This document shows positions 1 to 11,391 of a DNA stretch of 64,000 nucleotides, in pieces (position 1 is the first letter of the stretch; each line of letters starts with the position of its first letter). Origin of the DNA: Apostichopus japonicus (taxonomy: Eukaryota; Echinodermata; Holothuroidea; Aspidochirotida; Stichopodidae). The position numbers and the translations under genes were made by a program. The notes under the pieces are model-generated. The model was given only the letters and a program-made list of their open reading frames with translations. It was not told the DNA's origin and ran no database searches. The stretch spans positions 45,748,111 to 45,812,110 of the forward strand of contig NC_092576.1 of NCBI RefSeq assembly GCF_037975245.1, given 5' to 3'.

Positions 1-1
1 C

Positions 2-346
2 GCAGCACATCACTTAGCTGATGCCGTAGAGAAGTTACACAGTAGCAGTGATGAAGGAGTTAGTGACGTATTGGATATTGTAGATCCATCCAAGCATCAG
101 TATGTGTTTCGATTTGCTTGCGGGATCAACCTTACTGCTGCTGACGTAATCATAAGATATTTGAGCGGACTGATTGGAAGAAGTGAGATTGTTATTATGT
201 GCATTCTTGAAAGAATAGGCTCTGTGGACAAGATTCTTGATGTCATGGAAAATCTGTGCTCCAATCCTATCCAAATCAAAGCGGATAACTCAAAAATACT
301 TAACAGATCAACCCTACAGCTGTTGGAAATTGCTGACTTAAAAGAG
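2..346 (+). CDS. NLR-A exon: end of the NACHT-associated helical region
   Basis: 115 codons open from base 2 to a GTAAAT donor after 346. The stretch FRFACGINLTAADVIIRYL aligns with FRFACGL... near 36.5 kb and FRFACGIN... near 46.0 kb, which fixes the frame and the exon end at phase 0. Confidence 0.82.
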
Positions 347-3300
347 GTAAATAAATCATCGAATTAAAACAAAATGGTAGCATTGTGTAGCTGAGAAACT
401 TAACGATGTAATTAGCTACAGGAAAGGCACATTTGTGCTGTTTTTGTCTTTATGTTTCTCTTTCTTGAATAAGAATTACTGCCAACAGAGTTGAAAACGA
501 TTTTATTGATTCTGGTTTTAGAAGTAGATCTGTTTAACTTTACACCATCTCGGGTCATGGTAGATATCATTACATGTGTGGAAACATCGTGGTAACTATT
601 TTGTTGTTTCATCCCTATAGGTTAGCGTTTCAAGCTTGATTGTCAGTGAATGTTTCCACGCTGTCGAAGAGTCCCAGAAAGCGATTCTATTGACGTTTGA
701 TCTTCAATTACCGATTCTTTCTACACTTAGAGAGCTTATAATTGATCAAAGTGGGAAAGAATTTCAGGAGGAGGAATTGAACGACGTGTTTACATACATT
801 GCTAACTGTATACAATTAAAAATATTGAAGTAAGAGAATGTGTTTCTATGCTTATTGCTATACATCAATCAATCGATCATTCAAAAAACATTTATATATC
901 GTTAATATCAACAACACTTGTTCAAAATGCACTACCAGACATATTAATAACACAACCGCAACTTATTTATCCATAGACACATTATTGAAACAGCAGCGAC
1001 TATGCTTGTTAAATGAAAGAGTTAATGACACTGGTCTAAGACAATCTACATACATAAAGCCAAAAATGTAAAACCTGGCTCATGAGTACAATTGGACGAG
1101 GTTAAGGAACGTCATATTTCTGGACTCACTCCACGATTAACAAGTATTGCTTAGTAATAAACTGTTTAGTGTCTGGCAGGTAGACAGATGCAGAACGAGA
1201 AATAAAGGACGTGCGTTCAGAAATGAACTGAATCAATGTCAGTAAACTTAACCTGCATAACTATGCGTAGTTACAGCACGTACCTGAAAATCGTGAATCA
1301 GAGAGTAGATATACTAAGTGAACTAACGAGCATAAGTTTAGTGAAGTTAACTAACTGTAGACAGTTATCTTTAAGAATGACAGTCATTTCTTGTAATACA
1401 TTAATTTCATTCATTAGGTTAAATCTGCATCTCTATCTTTGCTTTCTACTTAAAATAATATCATGTTATTGATGAGAGTATAGCAGTATCCACTGTCAGA
1501 AACAAGTACATGCCTTAAAATCAACAGTATATGTGATGTTGTTGGAGAAACTTCGCGTTTGGTATTTGATGTCGTTATTTTTTGTTTTGTTATTCATAGA
1601 TTTTCCGGATGCATTTTGCCTGACGTCATTAGGTCGACGTATTTGACAATTTTCTCTACAAGCGGTGCAACAGGTACTTTATGTTGATGTTATATCAGAA
1701 CACTGTTGTCTTCTATCATTGTGTTTTACATATTGATTTAAAATAAATATAAAAAATACTTCAGAATAAGAAGCGAGTCATCAGAATGAATTGTGAACAT
1801 AACATGCATGAAGCGCAAATAGCGAAACATAATGTCTGTAATGGACTATACAAGGCTTTGTTTAGATGCATAATTTTTTGCGGTATTATATTAAAAAAAA
1901 AACATCTGATTTAGAATACAAAAGTTTTTGTTTTGTTTAAAGTAAATACACAAGCGGGCACATAAACTAGCTGGCAATGTGATATACAACATATATTTCA
2001 TTTGTGTGATGATCACCGTACTTCACGTACGTGCATGAAACTCTGAGTAGCAGCTTAAGTTAGTCGTATATGTTAGTATGCATGTATATCTACTCTGTCA
2101 ACATGTCCGTTTCTTTATTTCAGTGTCTTGGTACCCACTGAATAATTGGTATTTTCTTGATCTGTCTTCTGGATACTGGATGGTAAGGAAAATAAAACTT
2201 TTTGAAAAATTATTCTGACATATTTGCCGAGATATTCAGTACATCGGTTATAATCTTGGTTTCCTTTTCATGGAAAGATGCAAAATTATATATTTCTTGC
2301 TCTATTTATACAGGGCAGGAAAGCGCAGGCCCGACTTTCTGATGAAGAATACGAAAATAAGGTAAAATGTCATATGATATATAGTATGAGGGAAAGGCTG
2401 CTTGGGAGAACATATTTAGGTGCGGTGTGCACAATCTTTTATAGGGCAAAATCGCACTTGTATTACTGAGCATCACACGACAAGTATGGGGGCTAGGGAA
2501 GACGCCCTACATCCCTTCCCAACACTCATCGCTCATCGCTGAACCATTTGATATAGAATTCAAAATTGTGAAGAAAAAGCTTTAGTTCCATATAACCAGG
2601 ATAATATATTCACAACTATCAAAGAGATATGTCGATCGATTTCGCGACCGTGTTGGCTTTTTGAGACCGACTACAATGTCAAACTGAGCAACAGTTCGAA
2701 AATAAACCAACAAAAGCGGCAACTTGTGGTACAATAACACAACTGCACACTATTATTGGTTGGTACCAAAGGGATCCAATAATACAACTGCACACTGTAA
2801 TTGGTTGGTACTGCAGGGATCCAATAACACAACTGTACACTGTTATTGGCTGGTACTGCAGGGATCCAATAATACAACTGCACACTGTAATTGGTTGGTA
2901 CTAAAGGGATCCAATAATACAACTGCAAACTGTAATTGGTTGCTACTGTAGGGATCCAATAATACAACCGCAAACTGTTATTGGTTGGTACTAAAGGGAT
3001 CCAATAATTCAACTGCACACTGTTATTTGCTGGTACTGCAGGGATCCAATAATACAACTGCAAACTGTAATTGGTTGCTACTGTAGGGATCCAATAATAC
3101 AACCGCAAAACTGTTATTGGTTGGTACTAAAGGGATCCAATAATTCAACTGCACACTATTATTGGTTGGTACTGCAGGGATCCAATAATACAACTGCACA
3201 CTACTATTGGTTGTTACTGCAGGATCCAATAATACAACTGCACACTATTATTGGCTGGTACTGCAGGATCCAATAACAAAACTGCACACTGTTATTGGTT

Positions 3301-4301
3301 GGTACTAAATGGATCCAATAACACAACTGCACACTGTTATTGGTTTGTACTGTAGGGATCCAATAACACAACTGCACACTGTTATTGGTTGGTACTGCAG
3401 GGATCCAATAATACAACTGCACACTGTAATTGGTTGGCACTGCAGGGATCCAATAACACAACTGCACACTGTTATTGGCTGGTACTGCAGGGATTCAATA
3501 ACACAACTGCACACTGTTATTGGTTGGTCATTCTATATCGCTCTTGATCCCAATTGAGCAATTGTGTAGTACAAAACATAGAAGGATTAATTCCACTTAT
3601 ATTTCTCTTGAATATACCTCATTGCGACACCCTGGAAGTCAAGCGTTTTGAGATATTTCGCTTTCTCTTAAAGAGAGATTGATGTACAAATTGCATGTGC
3701 GAGAAAGATTTTAGCTTTCATGGAATTTATTTTAAAGCCCTGTTCGGGGTGTCAAGTTGGGGGGGGGGGGGGGTTGAGTGGAATGTGGAATAAAAGTTAT
3801 CGCTGCAGTGCTTGCAAACATTCCTCATGTAGCCAATTCAACTTTAGCCCAAAAACAATTTTCTGACTATTCAATGTCATTGATACGTATTTCAAAGCCC
3901 CAGCTTTGATCCACGGCGTAAATCACAAGAAATTGTAGTATTTTATCAGTCTAATATTAACCACAGAAAGAAAAGATTGGGCGTAAAGGCGATTATGTGT
4001 TGTTTTTTTTTTACCGTAGCTGACTGGGATGAGAAGCAAGTGGAATAAAGTAACGTGGTTATCACTGTGCATCAAACATAGTTCTTATTAATCATCCTTC
4101 TATTAGCTTCCACACTGAATAACAAACTATGATAACGACATAATGTTTGTTAATAGAAGAAATGTACTTCATATATCACCATGCATATATGTAATTCACA
4201 ACACTCACAACTCGTAATCACATACATGTTAATTTAAAGTAATGTCACCTCGGACTTTTTTGCTCCTACAGGTTGAAAGAATTCGAAATATGCGCCAAAA
4301 G
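2..4301 (+). CDS. NLR-A: 3' part of a NACHT/LRR-like gene (partial, 5' end outside window)
   Basis: Exons read at 2-346, 621-829, 1600-1673, 2124-2182, 2314-2361 and 4272-4301. Each has AG/GT borders and the phases join (0, 2, 1, 0, 0, 0). The first exon opens inside the post-NACHT helical region (AAHHLADAV, then the conserved YVFRFACGIN stretch) and matches the ends of the NACHT exons at 36.7 and 46.2 kb. The following exons match their paralogues in length: 209, 74, 59, 48 and 30 nt. The Walker motifs lie left of the window. After 4301 the gene may stop by reading through the donor (TAA at 4311-4313) or splice to an exon I could not find. The 1.9-kb last intron holds a 45-bp minisatellite. 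As an NLR-type protein it would be an intracellular ATPase sensor; its upstream domains are unknown. Confidence 0.8.
621..829 (+). CDS. NLR-A exon: LRR-like segment
   Basis: 209 nt, phase 0 to phase 2, acceptor CTATAG and donor GTAAGA. It encodes a leucine-rich segment containing LRELIIDQSG and VFTYIANCIQLKIL, with the spacing of one degenerate leucine-rich repeat. Exons of exactly 209 nt occur at the same place in the two paralogues. Confidence 0.8.
1600..2361 (+). CDS. NLR-A small C-terminal exons (1600-1673, 2124-2182, 2314-2361)
   Basis: Three small exons of 74, 59 and 48 nt in phases 2-1, 1-0 and 0-0. The first completes the LRR-like repeat (FSGCILP). The second encodes the tryptophan/tyrosine-rich motif SWYPLNNWYFLDLSSGYW, matched by WYPSVVWYQLNIQSGHW in NLR-B and WFPSVNWYYLNLTSRTW in NLR-C. 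The third is charged (LSDEEYENK). Conservation of a W-rich motif in all three genes argues for a real C-terminal domain of unknown role. Confidence 0.75.
2729..3530. repeat. 45-bp minisatellite, about 18 copies, in NLR-A intron
   Basis: Tandem units of the form GGATCCAATAATACAACTGC followed by ACACTGTTATTGGTTGGTACT and a short spacer, with occasional 1-bp shifts. Because 45 is divisible by three, long open frames run through the array on both strands; they encode only the repeat and are not genes. It sits in the last intron of NLR-A. Confidence 0.93.
3762..3774. repeat. Poly-G tract
   Basis: A run of about 13 G inside the NLR-A intron, just downstream of the 45-bp minisatellite. Several similar C/G runs occur elsewhere in the window (15.09, 15.67, 16.72, 41.40, 54.08 and 58.32 kb). 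Confidence 0.8.
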
Positions 4302-4441
4302 GTATGTTTATAATAGTTTGTTTGCAAGCATTCCTAGTTATTATTAAATTATTATTAGTTATTATTAGAACAAACAAAATATGAGATCCTATTGACTGAC
4401 TTGTTTTTAGTTTGAGTTAGATTTACGTATAAAGACAAAGT

Positions 4442-4600
4442 TACCTCATAATACGGTATATCGTCCAACGACCAGTGTCATTTATGTTAACATTATGGAT
4501 TAGTTACGTCATATACTGTATATCGTGCAACGAAGAGTTATGTTAACATAATGAATCAGTAACCGCATAATACGGTGTATAGTGAAAAGTCCATGTCATT
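4442..4600. repeat. Degenerate tandem repeat of about 58 bp, three copies
   Basis: Three diverged copies of a unit with CATAATACGGTATATCGT followed by ATGTTAACATTATG. The third copy is truncated. No coding potential seen. Confidence 0.6.
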
Positions 4601-4856
4601 TTTTTCCACACTAACGCGTTCTTAGCTTTGCAATACGTGTCACATCGGTTGACGAAAAATTGTCTTAGCTAAAACCTGACATATTTAAAGGTGAATTATT
4701 TATGAGTAATGAACTGCTGTCGACGGCTTAATGTATCGTTTAGTTGCATGCTGTGTTCTCATATTATCTTTCGTTGTGACTGTTGAATATTGAGGGAGTA
4801 ACTGAGTCTTTCACTTTATCCCTGTGAAATGTAGCTGCAATACAACACATCGTCTC

Positions 4857-5393
4857 TCATCACGTGTCCTCTGCATGCTATTTAAAACACGCCTTCTCGT
4901 CATCACGTGTCTTATGCATGTAATTTATAACACACCGTCTCGTCATCACGTGTCTCCTGCATGTCATTTATAACACGCCTTCTCGTCATCACGTGTCATA
5001 TGCATGTAATTTATAACACGCCGTCTCGTCATCACGTGTCTTATGTATGTTATTTATAACAAATCTTCTCGTCATCACGTGTCTTATGCATGTCATTTAT
5101 AACACACCGTCTCGTCATCGCGTGTCTCCTTCATGTAATTTAAAACACGCCTTCTCGTCATCACGTGTCTTATGCATGTCATTTAAAACACGCCGTCTCG
5201 TCATCACGTGTCTCCTGCATGTCATTCATAACCCGCCGTCTCGTCTTCATGTGTCTCCTGCATGTCATTTATGACACACCGACTCGTCATCACGTGTCTT
5301 ATGCATGTCATTTATAACACACCGTCTCTTCATCACGTGTCTCCTGCATGTCACTTATAACACTCCGTCTCGTCATCACGTCTTCTGCATGAA
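4857..5393. repeat. 43-bp minisatellite, about 12 copies, each with CACGTG
   Basis: Tandem units of CGTCTCGTCATCACGTGTC followed by TTATGCATGTCATTTATAACACAC. The period of 43 bp was read from successive CACGTGT positions (4861, 4904, 4947). Almost every unit keeps the palindromic E-box CACGTG, and many also have ATGCAT. It lies downstream of NLR-A. Confidence 0.9.
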
Positions 5394-5533
5394 ATTGCAT
5401 TTAGCAAACAGTATTTGTTATTCGGGTGCTACTTTACGATAAATAAAAAACAAACTGCTGAAAAATGAGATCTGTAAAAGTGATACTCAGAATGTTCAAG
5501 AGTCTCTACGATCACTTCCAAACTAGCGAGATG

Positions 5534-5668
5534 GTCATCATATAAACATAGAAAAAGAAACAACATATATAATTCATGACGTCATCATATAAACAGAAAG
5601 AAAGAGACAAAATAATTCATGACGTCAACATATAAACAGAGAAAAGACACAAAAGTATTAATGAAGTC
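5534..5668. repeat. Tandem repeat of about 45 bp, three copies, with CRE-like TGACGTCA
   Basis: Three units of GTCATCATATAAACAGA followed by an A-rich stretch and ATTCATGAC. The unit junctions create the CRE-type sequence TGACGTCA or a one-base variant. No gene is adjacent, so a regulatory role is only a possibility. Confidence 0.6.
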
Positions 5669-5799
5669 ATGTTAAGGGCTTTTGCAAGTCATTTACGTAA
5701 TGGCTTTCGACAGATGTGCACACGCAGCAGCCTTTAATCACTGATTTACGTTTTTGTAATAATAGTCCCAACAATAAGTTTGTACTTATTTAAGTGCAC

Positions 5800-5803
<4 letters not shown>

Positions 5804-5841
<38 letters not shown>
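5804..5841. repeat. (TA)n microsatellite
   Basis: Uninterrupted TA dinucleotides over about 38 bp. Confidence 0.9.
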
Positions 5842-5844
<3 letters not shown>

Positions 5845-5879
5845 TGGTATATTTGTTTACTTCAACGCATGATAGCTGG

Positions 5880-5932
5880 GACTTAGGTTTACCTCGGGGA
5901 TAGGTTTACCTGACACCAGGTAAACCTAAGTC
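5880..5932. repeat. Perfect 15-bp inverted repeat (hairpin)
   Basis: Arms GACTTAGGTTTACCT at 5880-5894 and AGGTAAACCTAAGTC at 5918-5932 are exact reverse complements. The 23-nt loop contains a further direct copy of AGGTTTACCT. It could be a transposon-end remnant or a structured RNA element; nothing nearby decides. Confidence 0.7.
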
Positions 5933-5941
5933 TAGGGTCTT

Positions 5942-6795
5942 CTTGTTCAATCAATTTCACTTCCTTTGAGGAATGATAATTTCGAGTTAAGAGAAAACCT
6001 CATAAACTTTTCAATTCCGAAGTTACAAAAAAAAAATCGTTCATTTAAAGGGTAAAATTTCCCCTCAAAAGTGGAGGTAATTCCGAAGGGTATATAACAG
6101 AATTACGAACATGGTATATATGTTGATCCCAACTTTACACCTCGATTTTGACCAAATGCGGCAATATATAGTTCCGAAACTTAAAGGTTCCTCTAATTAC
6201 ACTGAAATCTTCGTAATTGTACTTTTTCTTCCATTAATTTGGGATATTTAAGAAAATAAGAGTTTCTATTTTAACTGGCAAATTTACACGTAACGAAACA
6301 ACGCCCCCACACATAAGCAGTTCTTTCTGTGTTCGGTGGCAGGGCAGTCGATCGGATCGTATCGTTGCTATCCCAATAGCCTACATTCAACGTTACTTTA
6401 TGTGGCCTAGCCATGTAGTCTACAAAGGAAAGTGCCGCAGGTTACCGTAAACGTTTCCCATTTGAAGTTGGCTTTTGGACTTTGGTGCAGTATATGCATT
6501 GTAAGTAAATTCCTTAAAAGTGTTCCGGATATATTAATAACATTTAGAGTAAATACCTTCATGCTGAACACAAATAAAGTAAGACCATGGTTAGAGTTAG
6601 AGTAGACTAGCCTAGGCCTAACGTTAGCCCTAAATTGGACCTATCAGTATTACTGGCTATGGTAAATCGCAGCTGCCTGCTACTGCCTTTGCTGATACTC
6701 GGAATATAAATGTGATACATAAATTAAAGTATATACTTGTAACAGACTGGTCAACCTACACATTTTGCAGCCTGGTGATCTTCCAGATCTTTTAA
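5942..6795. other. No gene seen
   Basis: Non-coding AT-rich DNA with many stops in all frames. CCTAGGCCTAACGTTAGCCC-type words near 6.60 kb look like simple unique intergenic sequence. No splice-bounded open frame was found. Confidence 0.5.
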
Positions 6796-7205
6796 AGTAA
6801 AGGCTTAATAATTGACGCACCTCCAAATATTACTAGGCCTAGGCCTACTAGTACTAGGCTACTATTACTATATACTAGCCTACTACTACTGTAGCTAGTA
6901 CTAGCAACTATACAGCAGGCAACCATAACTTTTTGCAGCCAAGCAGAGGTAAATATTTCATGAGTTTGAATCCATTTCAGGTATTTGCTGATCAAATTGT
7001 TTCTGTGCATGTTTTGGGGCATTTGGAAATCTTACTCCCTAAAAATAACCAAAATTACCTCAATATAATACCACTAATCTCTGGGACCTGACCTTTCTGA
7101 AGTTAGAGGCTCAGAGCATAGCAAACAGCATCCAAAGATAATGGATGTTTACTTAGGCCTTCACTACAGTAAGCTCATCGACAGATGTGTCAATTTAGGA
7201 GTATG
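6796..7205. repeat. Dispersed repeat copy 1 (pair with 22.58-22.98 kb)
   Basis: Starts at TAAAGGCTTAATAATTGACG and ends near GTGTCAATTTAGGAGTATG. It shares long stretches with 22582-22985 in the same orientation, for example ATTTCATGAGTTTGAATCCA and CTCAGAGCATAGCAAACAGC. The ends (AATTGACGCACC and the reverse complement of TGTGTCAATTT) look like poor terminal inverted repeats, so it may be an old MITE. Confidence 0.65.
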
Positions 7206-10043
7206 AAAGAACTTGCATTCGTGCGATGCAATTTTGAACCATTTTACGAAATATAAATCTTTGGGTATGTCTCAATCTCTCTGACATAAAATAAGGCAGT
7301 CAGAAAGTCACAACTCCACAAAAACAGATACACAAGCAAACGGAACACTACAGTAAAAGAAAGGGCCTGACAGATTCCATAAACGAGTTACAAAAGTAAA
7401 AAATGTGAAAACGTTTGCCGTCTCAGTACAATATTCATCCCCACAATATTCTCTATATGTGTTAGTGTGCATCACTAAGCCCTGTGCGTACAGTAGTAGT
7501 GGTGTGTCATTGGTTCTGATTCAGAGAACTAAGTCACACAGGGCCTCAGTGTAGCAGTGTACAACAATTTTTTGTACTGTAACATGAGTTTTTTCCCCCT
7601 GCACCTATGGGATGAATCATGGCTGAAGGTAAACAATTGAGTATTCATTTTAGAATAACAACGCAATCATGGCTAAGTAATTTAGGCATTTTGATATTAA
7701 CGTTATGATGTGGGTAGTGTTAATAGTGCTGAAGTAATAGCTTGATCAAAAGTATTCCTCAAAGTCCCACAATGCCTTTACAGGGTGACCTACTGTACAG
7801 TCACTTGAGCACTTAGGAGTTTTTGCAAAAAGAGCAAATTCCTTGTCCAAAATTGCTAGGTTTGATCCAGTTTTACGGAGTCCCATAACAAAAAAACACA
7901 GTCTGTGATATATCAATGGAAAAGTGTAAAGATTCAATGTAACATATTTGAAAGGATTAGAGTATGTTGAAAAACCACCAGCTATGCATTTTAAGGAAAT
8001 AAACAGTACCTCATTGAACCTTGCATTGTGTTCACACTAATGAGTTATGAAATTGTTATCAGTGTCTTCATCATTAAAAGCTATTAATTAGGTTGATCAA
8101 TGGTCTCACATATTACTGCAATCACAGAGGTTAAATTTCAATCAGGTTATAATGCCAAGGGAATCCAGACCTACTTCATAAAAAAAAATTTAAAAAAATT
8201 CATGGCTCCTATAAAAATCATTCATGATAAAAACCAGCATACTGTACATACAGTATGTGCAACTAAAGTAGTTTCATATTGGGTATCATGTCCAAATAAA
8301 AGCTCTTGATTGTATTCAGTTTTCATACTTTTAAAAATGACCATCTGTGTGCAGTAATTTGGTGTTAGTAAGTAACATGAAAACGCACAAGACTAATGTT
8401 CAACAGGCACTAGATAGTTCTCATGTCCATAGCACAAACCAGGGAGTTGTTCCATTACAACTCCCAGCACGAACAGGCTATTATGATCAGAGTTGTTATG
8501 GAACAAATAAAACTCCCTTGTATGATGTTAGAACTGTACTGTGTGACAAAACACTTATATGCATACATGTGGTAACATGTTGCTATGATCCGATACTACC
8601 TGGTTGGGTGTATAAATAGATCACCATTATGCAAACTTCACATGGTTTCCATTATGTAATAAGTTTCATTTTATGAATTTGTCAATCTGACATGTACGCT
8701 ACTGTATATGTGTAGGCTGCATGTACAACTTATTGTATCTTAATAATATACAGCAAAAAACTATTGAGAACTGTGATAAACAACATTTTCAAAGTGACAG
8801 TTGGGGATCTAAAAAGACCACTGAAAGCCTTCTGTAGCGATATAACATGATACTAAACATTATATATCTCTGCAAGCTAGTGTACCCTGCTTTGAGACGC
8901 ATGGTTTAAATAAGGTTTTCACAAGTTTGCCCTGTTGACCCAACCACTGGCCTAGACATACCAATAAATAGATCTATCCATGCTTCAAATTGAGTTTTCA
9001 CAATTTGACCATTTTTACCTAAATTACCTTTGACCTTCACCAAAAACAATAGGCTTCTTGTACTTGTGATGCATCTATACATACATACTGTACCAACTAT
9101 GAGATCTGTCCAATAAAGCTTACTGTCATGAGAAACTGTGTTTACAAGCTAGGATCACAAACACAGTACTCCTACCAATGCACACGCACACATATGCCAT
9201 CGTGAGTGGAAAGTTTCAACATCATTGAAACCAAACATTAAAAATGAACTCAGTCATAATGCCAAAGTCTGTGTACACGAGTAGTCCTGAGCTTAAACCC
9301 CAAATGATACGTTGAGGGACTAAATGTACCGGTATACATAGTCTAGGGTGCATGCAATTTTTTAGTAAATGAACTGCATGCGGGATGAGGCATTGAACCA
9401 TGCATGAATACTCAGTCAATCTCTTGAAGTGATTGCATGCTAAATTCCTGGGTACAACTTACATACCAAATAATAGATCAATATTCAAACTTAGTAGTGT
9501 GGCATTTTTCTCAATTGTTGCATATGCGGTTTCCATGAAAAAAGTGATAGCTAAATTAACTGAACTGACATGAATATTGGACAACATGTACACTAAGTAT
9601 TGACATCAAATAGGGAACTGCACTGTCAAGACTTCCACTTGCAATTTATGAAACAATTATCTGGACTTATTTATGTTCATTCTCTTGTCAGAAAAGATGG
9701 CTCAAATTTGAGGACTAGATGAGGACTAGATTTATATGTCATTGCTTGGAGCCAGGTACGGTGCATTCTATGAGTTTGAATTTTTCTTTTTAGTTTCTGG
9801 ACAGGTATATGACATGCAGCATACAAATTAAAATTTGTTAATGAATTTTCTTCCTTTACAGCATCATAAAATTCATTATTAATAATCCATTTATACAAAT
9901 TCTTATGTTGCTGTATTTGAGAGTAATTTTCGTTAGTAAAACAAAGATTTTAATCATATTCATTGCATTAACTATTATTCATGTAACTCCCTTACTTCAC
10001 TGTATCAAATAAAACATTGTTTCACCAATCCATTATTCCAGTT
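7206..10043. other. No gene seen
   Basis: About 2.8 kb of AT-rich sequence with only short random open frames, none bounded by convincing splice sites or showing a recognisable motif. Words such as TACTGTACAGTA recur through this part of the window. Confidence 0.5.
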
Positions 10044-11391
10044 GTTATACTGCTGGGAGGGGAGACACCAAGGTCTTTTAATACTTCAGTTACCCAATTA
10101 ATGCTAACTAGATGCTCAATAATGCTTCCCACAACGGGGATGTTGGGTCTAGCAAACCTTAAGTCTAGTGGACCCTCAATGTAATGGGCATCCTCCCCCC
10201 CCCCCATGTTGGTACTGCATGTGGTATACTTTTGTTAGTGAAACTAAGAGTTTCATCCTAGTCATTACATTGAGGGATGCTCTTTATTAAACTCCTTTAC
10301 TTCACTGCAGCGTATTGGTAATCAACTATTCTAGTTGTAATGTTGCTAGTACTGTATTTGAGAATCCTTTTGTTAGTGAAACGAAGAGTTTAATGCTATC
10401 CATTACATTTAGGAGTACTCTCTAAGTGTCTACCTTCACAACATCATATCATAAATTATTAACAATCCATTATCTCTTTATATTTATGGCAGAGCTGTAG
10501 TCGAGTCCAATTACCCAGAGCCCGATCCAAGTCCGAGTCCATCTTGTCTGAGCCAAATACAAGACCCCTCAAGTCCGAGCCGACTCCAGATACCAAAGAT
10601 CACCTTTGGTAAAAATTCTTGAACTGTTATGATAATTATGCACCCAGGAGGAAATTTACCTCATGCTATAATTTTTTCGGACCAGATAAGTGACAGCAAG
10701 CTCTTCCTGGTTCATAAATGTTATAAAACTACTGGGAGGGGAGACACCAAGGTCCTTCAATACTTCAGTTACCCAATAAATGCTAACTAGACGCTCAATA
10801 ATGCTTCCCACAATGGGGGTGTTGGGTCTAGCAAGTCTAGTGGACCCTCAATATAATGGGCATCCCTCTTGTTGGTACTGCATGTGGTATCCTTTTGTTA
10901 GTGAAACTAAGAGTTTTATCCTAGTCATTACATTGAGGGATGCTGTTTATTAAACTCCCTTTCTTCACTGCATCGTATTGGTGATCCATTATTTTAGCTG
11001 TAATGTTGCTAGTACTGTATTTGAGAATCCTTTTGTTAGTGAAACGAAGAGTTTAATGCTATCCATTACATTTAGGAGTTAACTTTCTAAGTCTCTACCT
11101 TCTCAACATCATATAATAAATTATTAACAATCCATTATCTTTTTATATTTATGGCAGAGCTGTAGTCGAGTCCAATTAGCCAGAGTCTGAGCCAAGTCCG
11201 ACCCCACATGGTATGAGCCAAATCCAAGACCTTTCAAGTCCGAGCCGACTCCAGATATTCAAATATGATCACCTTTGGTAAAAATTCTTGAACTGTTATG
11301 ATAATTATGCACCCAGGAGGAAATTTACCTCATGCTATAATTTTTTCGGACCAGATAAGTGGCAGCAAGCTTTTCCTGGTTCATAAATGTT
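10044..11391. repeat. Tandem duplication of a segment of about 675 bp
   Basis: Copy 1 spans about 10044-10722 and copy 2 about 10723-11391, in direct orientation. Matching landmarks are GGGAGGGGAGACACCAAGGT (10056 and 10736), TGCTTCCCACAA, GCAGAGCTGTAGTCGAGTCC and GCTATAATTTTTTCGGACCA. The offset falls from about 679 to about 669 because of small indels. No coding potential. Confidence 0.85.

Noticed and set aside
2671..3557. Several open frames encoding YYWIPAVPTNNSVQL-type repeats on both strands
   Set aside because: They are translations of the 45-bp minisatellite, whose period is a multiple of three; no start context, splice sites or non-repeat domain.
4857..5393. Regular direct repeats that might suggest a CRISPR array
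   Set aside because: The whole 43-bp unit is repeated with no variable spacers, and the genome is eukaryotic; it is a minisatellite.
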